Below are positions 22,685 to 34,043 of a stretch of 64,000 bases of DNA, one piece after another. The position numbers and the translations under genes were made by a program. Below the pieces are notes generated by a model. The model worked only from the letters and a program-made list of their open reading frames with translations, was not told where the DNA came from and ran no database searches. The stretch is taken from positions 372,001 to 436,000 of the forward strand of contig NW_019154043.1 in the NCBI RefSeq assembly GCF_001653235.2, read 5' to 3'. Numbering within the stretch: the first letter of the stretch is position 1; every line of letters begins with the position of its first letter. Source of the DNA: Pochonia chlamydosporia 170 (Eukaryota; Ascomycota; Sordariomycetes; Hypocreales; Clavicipitaceae).

Positions 22685-25364
22685 TTCGGTATTGTAATTC
22701 ACCATTTGCTTTCTTGCCTCTAAAGATAATTCCATCATAATTACTGTGTTCTACATTCGTAGAAGCATCTTTACAGCGCTGATGGATGCAATTGAGCATG
22801 CTCATTCGCCAACCAAAATGGCTTGTGGCACGGAGATCGACACCCTAATTACTTCATTTCATGCAGTGACAGGGCGAAGCTGCCAGGAACAAGCCTTACA
22901 ACGTGGATTATTTGCAAAAAAACTTGGCTGTGATGGATGGCATATCAATGGTTGGCATATCAATGGTTGGCATTATATACACCACTCCATAAGAGGGCAG
23001 ATCGACGGTGCCTTTAATTACATCGCAGTCGCGTCGCATGTAAGTACCGGAGTATATGTTTAGATACGAGGGTGGCGGACAAGGAAGTCCAACTGGGTTG
23101 TGGCGAGAAACAGGAACTGGGCATCGACGATTTCTTGTTGCAAGGGGTTGACACATTCAGGCTAAAGTGGGCCGATGCCAAAACAGGAGCTCAATCCGGG
23201 ATGCATGAGCTGAAGGAGGACAGTGTTGGAACCTGTGTGGCTTGAGTTCATATTAGCAAGTTGGCACCCGATGGGATAACTTGGAAACGCAACGTCTTGT
23301 CTGCATTGCCTTGTCCAATTATGGTTGCTGTCCATGACATATTCGGAGCGTTCTCTACGGACAAACGTGGCACCCCTTCGCTCACAATGGCTTATTTGAA
23401 TCACTAAGATCAGTCGTGCATGGATTTGCCTTTGTTGCATCAGGGACGCAGTTACATCTTGTTGCTTGTTCGGTTGTTACTCGTGGGTTGCCAAGGACAC
23501 ACTCCAAGCATCTTTGCCACCTGTGGCATCACCAATGCAACCAACAAGGCCTGTCAAGCTGAGAACACGAGGCTGCCTTCATCAGACAACAAGACATCCG
23601 ATGGCCCGTAGGTATTATGGCCAGTATTACAACCAGCAACCGGAAGCACTTAATGCATGGATAGAATTAGTTGGCGGCAAGTAAACAACAGACTACATCG
23701 GTCAACTGGTACGGCGGGCGTCATGGATAAGTGCAAGACTCTCGATAGCCAATAATAACCAATGAACTCATATTTGCCCGCTTTCCCAGGATGTGGTTGT
23801 TGCGTCGCCGAAGACATTGCATGAAAACCAGTTTCTGACTTGCTACATGTCTGACTGATCGGCGCAAATCAATCTAATGTTGAGCCAGAAAGAGCGGCCT
23901 AGAGAGCCAGGCTACCAACTGTCACCCCCGTTGAGCATTGCTTCTCAGAGTTCAGCGTTGAAGAGTCCTGAGATCAACTTGTTTCTACAACGAGTGGCCA
24001 AACTTGCTTGATAACACTCACATATCTAGGAAGATTGTGATGCCAATCCTCGTTGCTCTAATGTCAACGGGATATAACCCATACTATCTCTCTGCATTAG
24101 CGGAGCGTTCCCTTTTGCTGGAATGACCTAGCGGTCATTTTCTTTGATATCTAACGTACCAATATACGCGGTTAGAAAGTGGCCATGAGCCTATGCCGTC
24201 AAACCCGAACAACCACTGTGGAAATTTTCCGCAATTAACTTGGGGAAGAGTATATGGGCTACGTGACCACGCACGAAAAACAAGCGCTTTCCACTTCCGG
24301 AATTCGCTGGGAGCCAGGGCTGGTTGAGGAACAGAGTCTAGGTAAAAGAGGCGTCTAGAGTAGCGGTTTGTGCGAACCTCATAGCCCCAGATCGCCACAA
24401 ATTGCACGGTTATCAATATTTAATATCCTAGATGGACTATTCGAGTCGTGATGTCCATGTAGAGTGGTGAGGAAAAGGGAAGTAGAAGTTTAATAGCTTT
24501 CATCACAAAAGAACCCACTCTTAGAGTTGCATGATTTTGATTTGTTACTACGATTTTGCAATTGTGGGCTGAAAGAAGAAGTAAATAAGGAAGAAAAAGT
24601 ACGATTGGATGAAAAGAGAAGAACTGTTGAATATATTAGCTATCCAGTTCAGCTCAGCTCTCTCGGCTGCTTCCGTTGACCGATATATTCGCTGTCAAGC
24701 GGAGTGGATCATTGGCCACCATGTTGGGAATGCCACACAGAGAGTTGGTTACACAATGAGATCACGAGTTCAGAATCAAAGCCTAACGTGCGGAGCCCAA
24801 AGATAGGTACAAATGGAGCTCTGGAGGGTCAATTAAAATGTATGAAACCAAGAACCTGCGATATCTTCAGAGATTGAGCATGAAAGTAGAGTTCCTCCTC
24901 CAAGCCCTGAATACGGCCCTTGTCACATACGAAGAATATAATCTTTAGTGCCTATTCGATCATGTGCGAATATATTACGGGCATACAGGCCACTGAGTAC
25001 TAATAGTGACACTTATACCCTGGATCTCAAGTGTTAAGAGCGTTCAGGTGGCTGCGGACCACTGCAAGGAGTACCTAAAGGATGGATAGATTTGGACAGA
25101 AATTCTAGGTACATGTGCGAATACGAATACTCCATGTCTCAAAAGTTGACCCTAAATGCCCCCGGGAAGTCTCCGTGACGACTGTTTGGCAAATGCAAGG
25201 CTCTGCAAGAAGAAAAAATGGCGTCAAATAGCACGCGAGATGTTGTGGGATGTGACGAGAGGCTGCTTCACAAATTCACGGCTTCCCGTTAGTGCGTTCA
25301 CCAATGCACACATTCGCTGGTCTCTGGGTTCATTGTAAATGCAGAGACCGTAAAATGTTACTTC
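22685..25364. other. Long gene-poor stretch
   Basis: No recognisable gene in about 2.7 kb. A small direct repeat (GGCATATCAATGGTT twice, about 22936-22966) is visible. Other ORFs are short and unconvincing. Confidence 0.45.
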
Positions 25365-25424
25365 GTGGCGTTTGTAAGCTTTTTGCCCACTCACGATGCT
25401 CACATTCAAGAGTGTTCATCGTTT

Positions 25425-25586
25425 TCCCGGCTACAGAAGTGTTGTTCTGCTGCGTGGTGTGGGAAAAGGGACGTTATCAACAAGTGCGCTGGTTGCTTAG
25501 CAGTGGGATATTGTGGGAAAGACCATCAAAAATATGACTGGAAACAGCATAAAAGGATGTGCTCAAATGATACTAACACTCATTGA
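25425..25586 (+). pseudogene. MYND zinc-finger fragment
   Basis: An open frame ending in TGA at 25586 encodes a MYND-like finger: CCSAAWCGK, then KCAGCLAVGYC, then HQKYDWKQHKRMC. The order of Cys pairs and the YC...DW..HK..C ending are diagnostic; one usual Cys (in the CQ pair) is His, which could still bind zinc. There is no in-frame ATG just upstream and no convincing exon to supply one, so this is either the last exon of an unrecognised gene or a relic. MYND fingers mediate protein-protein contacts, often in transcription regulators. Confidence 0.5.
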
Positions 25587-26388
25587 AAAAGATATGATGC
25601 TAAGCAGGTTTGAAGATGTGAATTCAGAATGAGACAAAACACACTTCATTATTGCTGTAAAATGTTGCCGAAGGACACATGAAGGCTTGACTAGAATGTA
25701 GAAGATGCCTTGGCTCCCAATGCAAACCTGAATTGCGCATGATTTATATCAAAGAAAATGACCGCTAGGTAGTCTGGCCATCAAAAAGGAACGGTCCGCT
25801 GATTCAGAGAAACAGTCTGAGATGTACTCCGTTGACAAATTACGGCGACAGATGCTACTCAGCAGACTTGAAACAATTTCAGCCTATCCCAGTCTCCAGC
25901 TGCATGAGCCTGCTTTATACTCGCATCTAGTTTCCTCTAGCATCGAAACAGTACTAAAGATAGCCTATCTATAATGGTGGTCTGAAACAGAATGTCACTG
26001 CAATTACGCCAGAGGCCGCATGTGCACTTTCTTGCCCATTACGTAGCAGCTGAACTGAGACAATATACGGGACGCCGGAATAGCTGATCGAGCCTGAAGC
26101 GGCCTTTTGACAGCCAGCCTAAGGAGAAGGGATGCTGTTTACTTCATTGTGAATCCTCTGTTTTGAAGTAATTCACTCTGGAGACCAACTCTCAAATTTG
26201 GCAGACCATTTCTGTCTCAGCCCAAGCGACTTGTCGTATTGACTTGATTGGTATATCTTCCCGGCCTCTCAACGGGAAATGGAGACCATATGATATATTT
26301 ATTTTACCACCGTGTCCCTTCCAATGCCAATGCTCTAAATCCTTGTGAAGCAATATTTTGGCAATACTCTACGGCGTTGCGTCTCAAC
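25587..26388. other. Intergenic, nothing recognised
   Basis: No coding signal is seen between the MYND fragment and the SAT4-like gene. Confidence 0.45.
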
Positions 26389-27726
26389 ATGCCGGAAGCC
26401 GTCGACTTCGTCACGATCTTGCCCCCACCAGATGGTTATCATGTAGATATACATCACCCACAACGTCAGGGTGTTCCTCAGGGTGTTCCTCAGGGTGTAC
26501 TGGGCTGTAGGGATCGGCTTGGTTGGCACCTGGCTGTTTCTGGGCCAGCGCCTATACACAAAGCTTATCATCATACGCAAGATTCAGTTAGACGATGGTA
26601 TGTCTCACCTTGTCAACGACCTGCCTACTGCACATGCGCTAAGGCTTGATAATAGCATTTCTAATTCTTGCTTGGGTGGGTTGAACATGACTCTGCACTG
26701 GTGGACTAAGATAAAAGTAACGCTCTTCTTACACCCAAATAGGTTATTTGCCAAATTTGTCTTGCAATAAGTATCAGTAAGTCTGCTTGTCATTCGACAT
26801 GAACGATCCCAGAGTAACGCGTGACGCCTAGATATGTTTGCCCGAGGCGCTTCTGGAGTTCACGGTTGGGAGTTGACACCCCAAAAGTATAAGATTTATT
26901 TAGTGGTACGCACCTATTAGCTCTAAAGGCAATAAGGCTGCTCAGGCTGACTGTTCCTAGGGTTTATACATCGCGGCTCCCACTTTCTTTACGTGCTCAG
27001 GATGTGCTAAGGTGTCACTCTTAATCTTCTACCTACGTCTATCGCCTGAGATGTGGTTTAAGATTCTAAGTTACATAACCATCTTTATTATCTCAATCTA
27101 CACAATTGGAATAACTCTTGCTCATCTTTTTGCCTGTCAACCTGTCTCACTCAGCTGGAATTATGATAGCATAGACGGTGGGCGATTTATAAGCACTGTA
27201 GCTTTATACACCCTCTTTGCCGCGCTTAATATTTTTTCTGATGTTGCGCTTTTCTGTCTCCCACTTCCAATTCTATACAGGGTACGGATTCATTGGAAGC
27301 AGAAGCTCGCTTTGCTGTGTGTCTTCTTCCTTGCCTCATTGTAAGCACCACCCATGCTCCTCTTTCTCTTAACCTTTCCGCACTAAGAATGTAGATTATG
27401 CACAAAATCTAACAACGATTGATTCGTTTATTTACTCATGTAATTTTTTTTATAGCACAATTGGTACGTCTATTATTCGAACAGTCATTCTTCCGGACCT
27501 GCTTAGCAGCAAAGACACCACCTGGGATATTACGTGGATTCATATTTGGTGGTAGGTGCCTCCAAGCTGGATCCGTCATCACAGTGAACTAACCAAGTTT
27601 TATTGTGACTTACTAGTATGGTGGAAACGAGCCTACTAGTTATTTGCGCATCGCTTCCTACTGCGCATAAGTTTCTCACTCACGTCGCTCCGAAACTACT
27701 AGGAAGTGCGGCTGCAAGTGAGTAGA
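26389..27726 (+). pseudogene. SAT4-type rhodopsin-like membrane protein, frameshifted
   Basis: The start MPEAVDFVTILPPPDGYHVD matches the conserved opening of fungal integral membrane proteins with the rhodopsin-like (SAT4) domain. Later exons follow the family pattern: WLFLGQRLYTKLIIIRKIQLDD, MFARGASGVHGWEL, IAAPTFFTCSGCAKVSLL with further helices to about 27343, then IIRTVILPDLL, then LLVICASLPTAHKF and HVAPKLLG. Introns with GT-AG ends separate these blocks. Right after the start, a 12-bp tandem repeat (CAGGGTGTTCCT) ends in a one-base shift, so the MPEAVDF frame does not continue into the first helix. The shift is too tight for an intron. It is therefore a probable pseudogene or a sequencing error; everything else is coherent. 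Confidence 0.65.
26459..26495 (+). repeat. 12-bp tandem repeat at a coding frameshift
   Basis: CAGGGTGTTCCT occurs twice in tandem followed by a partial third unit (CAGGGTGTA). Reading frame changes inside it. Confidence 0.7.
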
Positions 27727-29537
27727 GTGCCGAGGCGGCCCAAGATAACATCGTGCTCAATCATGTAGAGACAATTGGAAGCGCAGGAAAGCTCCGAAAG
27801 CATGATTGCAGGCGATTCGATTGGGGGGAATGCGATATCTGCGATCAAACCGTTAGCAGTGGCAATCGTGACGCTCCCAGTACCTCTGGGCAAGAAGGGT
27901 CCGGAGTCACGGTCACCAGTCAGGCAACATCAGGGCCAGGGACAAGTGACAATTGCGAAGCAAATAGTCAGGGCCACTCTGTCTCTTTGCGTAGCTTTTA
28001 GAGTTAATATTCATTTTATCCCAACTCCCTGGCCACCTGGACTCATTCTGATATCTGCGATTTTGTTCTGGTTGAGAATCTAACACTAACATCGGCCTGG
28101 GGCATTACAAACAACACCCAACCACAACACTCTATCAATCCAGCCCTTGCAACCGGAAGCGGTCTGATCTTTCCATGGCTGAAAGAAATCAAGAGGGCTA
28201 GCCCTGTTCCTTGATAGGTCAACATCTGATGGCAAGGGGGCAAATTGATTGGTCAAGGGTAAGAACACGAAGGTTTCGGGGCAGCACAGAGAGGCTTGAC
28301 AAACGAAGTGACGAGGCGCAAAACGTACATTTCCCGTGAACTTAAATGGCCGGAGGCCTGCGATAATTTCGCTTGTTACCGGGGGCCTTTACAAGGGTTC
28401 AGTGCGGAAGCAGACAAGGAGTCATCGTCAGGCCCCGGCCTAACCCGTTACAGCATGGAGCCAATGGACTCCTAGGCTGGTCATCTATCCACAAATGGTT
28501 GGACCGGCAGTTCGACCTGGGCGGCGGTTCAAGCTGGGTTTATTGAATTTTAACAACCATTGAGTGCGACTGTATTGTTCGCAGTTGGTGGCGAACTCTG
28601 AAACGAACCACATAAGAACCCACAAACTTCTTGCTAAGTCTAGATGTATTTTTGCGAATGCGCCTGCTAGTTCTAGATCTGGTGGCTTATCGATGACAGA
28701 AGAGGTCACTGCTTACATGAATATGGCTGAAATGTCAAGAGTTACTGGGTATTGTGGCCCAGTTTGCACGCACGCTCCAAGCTGTAACATGGGGAAGGTG
28801 AAATAGCAGGAGAATATCCGCGGACAGACCAGTCACCGTGACGATTATCAGTGTGTAAGTGATGGCGACGCACGATAACTTAGGGCTACTGCGGAGAATG
28901 CGCACCACTAACACGAAAGGAAGACATTTATAAAGAATCACCACAGGCCCAAGCAATTATCCAAGTAGTATCGACACCATGAGTTTCGTCCTTGGTTTTT
29001 AGCTCTCAGTACAATCATTCCGAGTTCACTCGTTGACTGACTACACTAATCACTGGTTCGGTCTCTGAGCTGTTTATTACCGTCAGCTAATTGCTAGTGA
29101 CCGCAGTAGTAGCCATCATTTCGGCAGTTAGTCGTAATCATGGGTCTGACAATGCGTCATATAACATTTTTACCAAGGCATTACCCAAATTACTTGGATT
29201 AGATGACCAATTTTTCATACCAAAGTAAGCCGACTGGTGATCTCTTGGGACGCAAACCAACAAACTCCGGTTAAGGAGCTTCTCACTCGGTGTTAGCTCT
29301 CAGTTTGTAGAGTCAATAGCCTATAGGAATTGTGTGTGGGGAAGAGGGGCGAACTGTCACTCTAATATTAACGTAATAAGCTTAATGTTGTCAACTTCCG
29401 ATTAAGGAATGTCTCAATACACTTGTAATATAACGTATTTCCAATTCGGGAAGTTACATCATGTTTGTCCCACTCTGGTTTGCAGTGCCCCTATTCTCCC
29501 AATAAGTCACATCAGTTGGTTTGAACACTCGAACATC
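27727..29537. other. Gene-poor stretch
   Basis: Nothing recognised. The first few hundred bases could encode a cytoplasmic tail of the preceding membrane protein, but I cannot show splicing to it. Confidence 0.4.
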
Positions 29538-29545
29538 TATAAAAG
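29538..29545 (+). promoter_or_regulatory. TATA box of the metalloprotease gene
   Basis: TATAAAAG lies 104 bp upstream of the ATG at 29649. Confidence 0.45.
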
Positions 29546-29648
29546 CGAATCCATGATGCCCTTGCTTGAACGTTCATCGCACTCTCATCCTCGTCATTAG
29601 TCCAATCTACAAGTGTTTCTGAACATTACAATTTATCATTGTTTAAAA

Positions 29649-30654
29649 ATGCATATCAAAACGTATCTGCTTGCCGGTTCCCTTGCTGCTACCTGCCTGG
29701 GTAACCCACTTACCACCCCTGCGCCGGCTTTTTGCGGCACTCCCAAGTTAAGCGAGGAGTAGAAAAATGAAGCTCGCATACAGTTGGCCAGCGTAGACGT
29801 CGGCTCGTCCCTGGAATCCCGGGCAACCATCAACGTACCCGTGTATATGCACGTTATTGCTAGCTCCCAAACCGCGCAAGGTGGTTATCTTGCCGTAAGA
29901 CCTGCTCCTAAAAGATGTTCTATAATAAGCCTAACTCGAAACAATAGCGAGAGACCTTGCTGGCTCAGCTACAACAGATCAATAAAGACTTTGCCGGAAG
30001 TGGTTTCAACTTTGTCCTTGCGGATATCGATTGGACTGTGAATGCGAGGTGGGACGTCAGCCCTAGATGGGTATTCTCTTGTGATGCCAACGGCAACAAT
30101 TGTGATGAGGCTGCTAAGAGGGATGACGCGGAAATGAGAAGGACGCTTCGAAAGGGCGGTTACAGCGCTCTCAATCTTTACTTCCAGAACGGCTCTTTTG
30201 GAGGAGGATATTGCTACTTTCCTGCAAATGCCCAACCGGGCAGTGAAACATTCCTCCAAGACGGTTGCTATGTTAGCAGACACGCCGTGCCTGGAGGAGC
30301 CGCTGTTGGTGGGAATGAAGGCAAGGTAGCGACCCATGAGATTGGTCACTGGCTCTTCCTGTATCACACATTTGAGAATGGATGCACTGGAGCTGGCGAT
30401 GAAGTGAGCGACACTCCTGCAGAGCAGGTCAGGACTAGCATCGGAAGCTGCAGAGTCAGTGACACTTGTCCTGGTCTGCCTGGCCAGGACCCCATCAACA
30501 ACTACATGACTTACACGGTTGAGTGAGTATTTTGCCCGTTTTTGCTCTATGTATTACTAACATGTGTGTTCGTAGCTCCTGCAAGACTCAGTTTACTAGT
30601 GGCCAGATTCAGCGCATGACCAACGCTTGGAACCGGTACCGTGCTGGAAAATAA
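29649..30654 (+). pseudogene. M43B (MEP1/pappalysin-like) secreted metalloprotease with a premature TAG
   Basis: Exons 29649-29894, 29948-30522 and 30576-30654 join in phase to 300 codons, matching the roughly 280-300-residue fungal extracellular metalloproteases. A signal peptide (MHIKTYLLAGSLAATCLG) is followed by the conserved CGTP of the propeptide, INVPVYMHVIASS, GGGYCYFPANAQPGS, the zinc site THEIGHWLFLYHTF (HExxHxxxxxH) and GDEVSDTPAE. Codon 38 (29760-29762) is TAG, directly after the CGTPKLSEE stretch. I tried alternative introns to remove it; none keeps the frame without deleting conserved residues. The rest shows no decay, so the stop is either recent, read through, or a base-calling error. 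Relatives degrade extracellular proteins, including host proteins. Confidence 0.78.
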
Positions 30655-31030
30655 CGAAATAATCAGTATCTCAGCTATCAAAAAGGCTGTGGAAAACTAG
30701 TGAAGAAGAGGAGACAGAAATATCAAAAGGCTCTTGATGGTGGGGTCGAAGTTTATTAGGTGTGGTAGACTGGCGAAGAAGTTCTGAACTAAACTGGAAA
30801 CTACTTTATTTTACATTGTTCTTAGCACTTAAAGCAATAAAGGTCCTTGGTGTATTTTCACATTAAAAGCTATATTCCATTGCGAACTCCGTTACTCACG
30901 TTGTAATTGTGCAGGTAGGCGCATCTTCACCTCTTGGAGGCGGAAAAGAAGAGAGGAGGGAATGGAAGTACAAGGACATATGCCCTCCCAAATCCAACCT
31001 CCGATAGAAACAAACAAAGGGAGCCACCAT
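30655..31030. other. 3' intergenic between convergent genes
   Basis: Convergent ends of the metalloprotease and epoxide-hydrolase genes; no feature recognised. Confidence 0.5.
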
Positions 31031-32278
31031 TCAAGAAACGCTATTAGCCAACGTCAAGATTTCAGCCGCACTTTCCTCTGGTTTTTCCATATTAATCCAG
31101 TGTCCAGCTCCTGGAACAAGTGTTTCTCCCCTCCAACACTCCGGTTCAACGCTGACCCCTTGCTGCATTGCTTCGAGGCCACCTGGAATTTGAAAAGTGC
31201 CCCAGTCCTTGAGCCCAGAAACATATTTGGTGGGAATTCTAAGTTTTGACCCGGCAAAACATACTAGATCTCTGGACAGCTCAGGATCAGTAAGCACTCG
31301 GTACCAAAGCAATGGGCCTTCAAAACTGGTCCGAGTGTATTCTTGCTCATACACATCAAGATCTGCATCGGTAAGCCATGGCGTGAGGTTTAGCTTAGCT
31401 ACAATATCAGAGGGTTCCTCAGCCATATCCAGGTCAACATTTTCTCTCATCGTCTTATCCGCACGCATGACGTAGTAATGAGGCAAGATGGCCAACTCCT
31501 CTGCCGTCCAAGCCTTGAGGGGCCGAGGAGATATGTTCTGGATATGGATACCAGATTTCAAATGGAAGTATCCTCTTAAAAACTGCCGTAGTGGCTCGCC
31601 AGTTGGGTATGTCCATTCATCAGATGCTTGCGAGGACGCATTGGACCACTTGTAGTGCTTTCGTGGCGGTTCAAGCTTGGCAAGCGATGTATGTATGTCA
31701 GAGTCTCTGTTCTGTTCCCAACGAGGGATTTCTGCACGACTAATCATCTTCGCCAACGACTCTGCAGGCGAGGTTCCGAAGGCACTGGCTGGCGCGCCCT
31801 TCCATGTGTGTGCCATCAAGAGCAATGACCTGATCATGTCCGGCCGCATCAAGGCAGTAATTGCGGCGATGTACGCACCGAGATCCTGGCCCACCAAGGT
31901 GTGAATGTTTGTGTATCCCAATGCGTATACCAATGTCACCACATCCCGGATTGCGGTGAGCGGCCGGAATGTTTCTTCGGCAATGGGGCTCAAATCAGCA
32001 TTGTGACTCCGCCCGAATCCCCGCAGGTCAAAAGCAACAGCATAGTACCCTGCCTCTGCTAGCTTTGGCAGGACAAATCGCCAGTCATATGAGAGGTTTG
32101 GGAAACCGTGAAGTAGCAATATCAACGGTGGAGGTTGTCCATTTTTGCTGCCTAATGATGAATCTTGGTCCGGAATTGACTCCAGAATATGAAACTTCAG
32201 TCCAACCGGCGATGTGTCAACGAACCGCGAGGTAACACCTGCGGGGAGATTCCAGGGCGGGAGAGTAGTAGGGTCCAT
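31031..32278 (-). CDS. Alpha/beta hydrolase, epoxide-hydrolase-like
   Basis: One exon, 415 residues. The oxyanion-hole motif HGFP is at about 57-60, the nucleophile elbow VGQDLGA has Asp at about 132 (aspartate rather than serine, as in epoxide hydrolases and haloalkane dehalogenases), and a C-terminal GAGHW places the catalytic His near 393. FDLRGFGRS between them is the usual strand-4 motif. A lid domain of about 200 residues separates nucleophile and His. Family reaction: hydrolysis of an epoxide to a vicinal diol through a covalent ester. The substrate is unknown; such genes serve detoxification or secondary metabolism. No signal peptide, so cytosolic. The reading frame is intact and the ATG opens a typical PPWNLPAGVTSRFVDTSP start. 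Confidence 0.88.
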   Translation of the reverse strand: MDPTTLPPWNLPAGVTSRFVDTSPVGLKFHILESIPDQDSSLGSKNGQPPPLILLLHGFPNLSYDWRFVLPKLAEAGYYAVAFDLRGFGRSHNADLSPIAEETFRPLTAIRDVVTLVYALGYTNIHTLVGQDLGAYIAAITALMRPDMIRSLLLMAHTWKGAPASAFGTSPAESLAKMISRAEIPRWEQNRDSDIHTSLAKLEPPRKHYKWSNASSQASDEWTYPTGEPLRQFLRGYFHLKSGIHIQNISPRPLKAWTAEELAILPHYYVMRADKTMRENVDLDMAEEPSDIVAKLNLTPWLTDADLDVYEQEYTRTSFEGPLLWYRVLTDPELSRDLVCFAGSKLRIPTKYVSGLKDWGTFQIPGGLEAMQQGVSVEPECWRGETLVPGAGHWINMEKPEESAAEILTLANSVS

Positions 32279-33319
32279 AAGGATAGTGCGTAATGTTGGG
32301 GTTGAAGGGCACAGAAATGAAGCTTACCAAGTGGATGAGGAGTTGAGATCTCCATAACCTGCCAATTATAATCACACTCGTTCTAGTTTATCATGTGATT
32401 CGGGTAATGACACCAGACCGAGGTGGTTGACGGTAAACGAGTATGACTCACAAAATGAACGCGAATGCATATGGAAGTTGCCCAACAGTCGATATGGGGC
32501 CCATTGTAATGTCAGTGGCTAGATCTTTGACGGTATCCAGTTGGCTTGACGTGCGCCGATACATCTACGGAACCGGATCATGGGGAAATTCAGTTTCCAA
32601 TTACTACGGTAATATACCAGCCCTAGATTGTTACATACCTAAACACACTACACTATGGCTTAATCACCGTATTCATGAAGCGTTATGCAGCGCGAGTGGG
32701 CGTGTCTTCCAAAACTCCTGTCATTTTGGAGCACCGGCTGCTCGAAACGCCATAAAGAAGGGGGGATTTAGAAATGAAGAGGAAAGAATGAAGTATACGG
32801 TGAATTACGAATCTCATTTCTTCCATAAATATAGCCGCTTGGTGTCCCTGGAAGCTCCAATCCCTGCATGTCTGCACATACCATCCACCGGACATCCTGA
32901 AATGAGAGGAGAAACGACGACCTTTGCATTTCGAAATCGATGGACCCAGGCGAGTCCTGACCCATCGTCGATCTTGCGCTGCGTGGTATCATAATTGTGC
33001 CACGGGTATTAATTTGGTTATTTTTACTCTGTCTAGTCCGCCGCAAAGGAGATCATGCGCGTCTCACTTCTTTCTACTTGAAGGCTGCTTTTCCAACTAT
33101 ATTTTGTAAATTCCCCTCAGGTATCAACAATATTTCAAAGTCTGATCTGATCGTGAAATAGGGCTCTTGTTCTTTTTGTTGGATTAGATGCAGCTTTCAT
33201 CGCCTTGGTTATCCTTGGTGCCTAATGGGGTTTTACCAAGAGCATCTACAATGTAGTGGACTACCCACCGAATCATGAGACCAACCTCTTATTATCACAG
33301 TTGATGGACCGTCTTGGGC
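32279..33319. other. Intergenic with an unsupported ORF
   Basis: A 183-codon ORF on the plus strand (32443-32994) shows no domain, no signal peptide and atypical composition. I do not call it a gene. Confidence 0.35.
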
Positions 33320-34043
33320 ATGTCGGAGGGTTGCCTGCAGCGCATTGGAGAAATTATCCTCTTACTCTGCCTGGCTGAGCTAGGCAACGGGCTTTTATAC
33401 TGCCTCACCAGAACACGGACCAGCCTGCGGAAAATTGCTCGACTTGCAGGCGTTGCCATTTGTATTGTTTTGTTTGCCTTTGCACTTGCATCGTTGCGCT
33501 TATCAACCGTACAGCACTCGAAATACTACGATAATCAGGCAGTTCAAGTGTCAGACTTTAACTACACAAGCAATGAGTGGTATCTGACTGGGCCGACTTT
33601 TGATGAAGCGGCCTACGAAAAGGGTCTCAAGACCAGCCTAATCGTGCAGACTTCCAAGATTTTGTGACCTTTGCTACGAGCTTAGCACTCGATGGTGCAT
33701 ACTTCATCCCCAATTATGGCTCTGTCCTTCTGCACGGCATCGAAAACGTTGCGGATCCTATTCTGGGCGATTACACGTACCTCACTACCCTGATACTCCT
33801 CTTTGTCGTTGGATTGCGAAAACAGAAGGGATTGTGGTTGAGCCAGAGATGGGAATATTGTCCCCACACATGCAGGCATCGTCAGTATATGAACCGCAAT
33901 ACATGTCGCCTCGTCATGAGCTCCGTGGAGAACATCCAGCACAAGCATGGACGCTGTTGACGTACAAACCCGGGCCCTTGTATTCGTCAACGTCCCCACC
34001 AGGGGAGATGGAGCAACCTGGTATTGTGCATGAGATGAAGTAA
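33320..34043 (+). pseudogene. Degraded multi-pass membrane protein gene
   Basis: Coding-like sequence is split over three frames. The first block (from ATG 33320) has hydrophobic helices including IILLLCLAELGNGLLYCL and ICIVLFAFALASL. The second (about 33640-33830) contains YLTTLILLFVVGLRKQKGLW, typical of the last helix plus cytosolic boundary of fungal seven-helix membrane proteins. The third (33834-34043) is a polar Pro/Ser-rich tail ending EMK. No introns with good signals connect the blocks, so I favour a pseudogene, though missed exons remain possible. The family is not identified. Confidence 0.42.

Noticed and set aside
29701..29762. A 62-nt intron ending in the TAG of the metalloprotease gene
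   Set aside because: It shifts frame and creates a new stop immediately downstream; it would also delete the conserved CGTP.
32443..32994. 183-codon plus-strand ORF
   Set aside because: Unusual composition, no domain, and no promoter or splice context.
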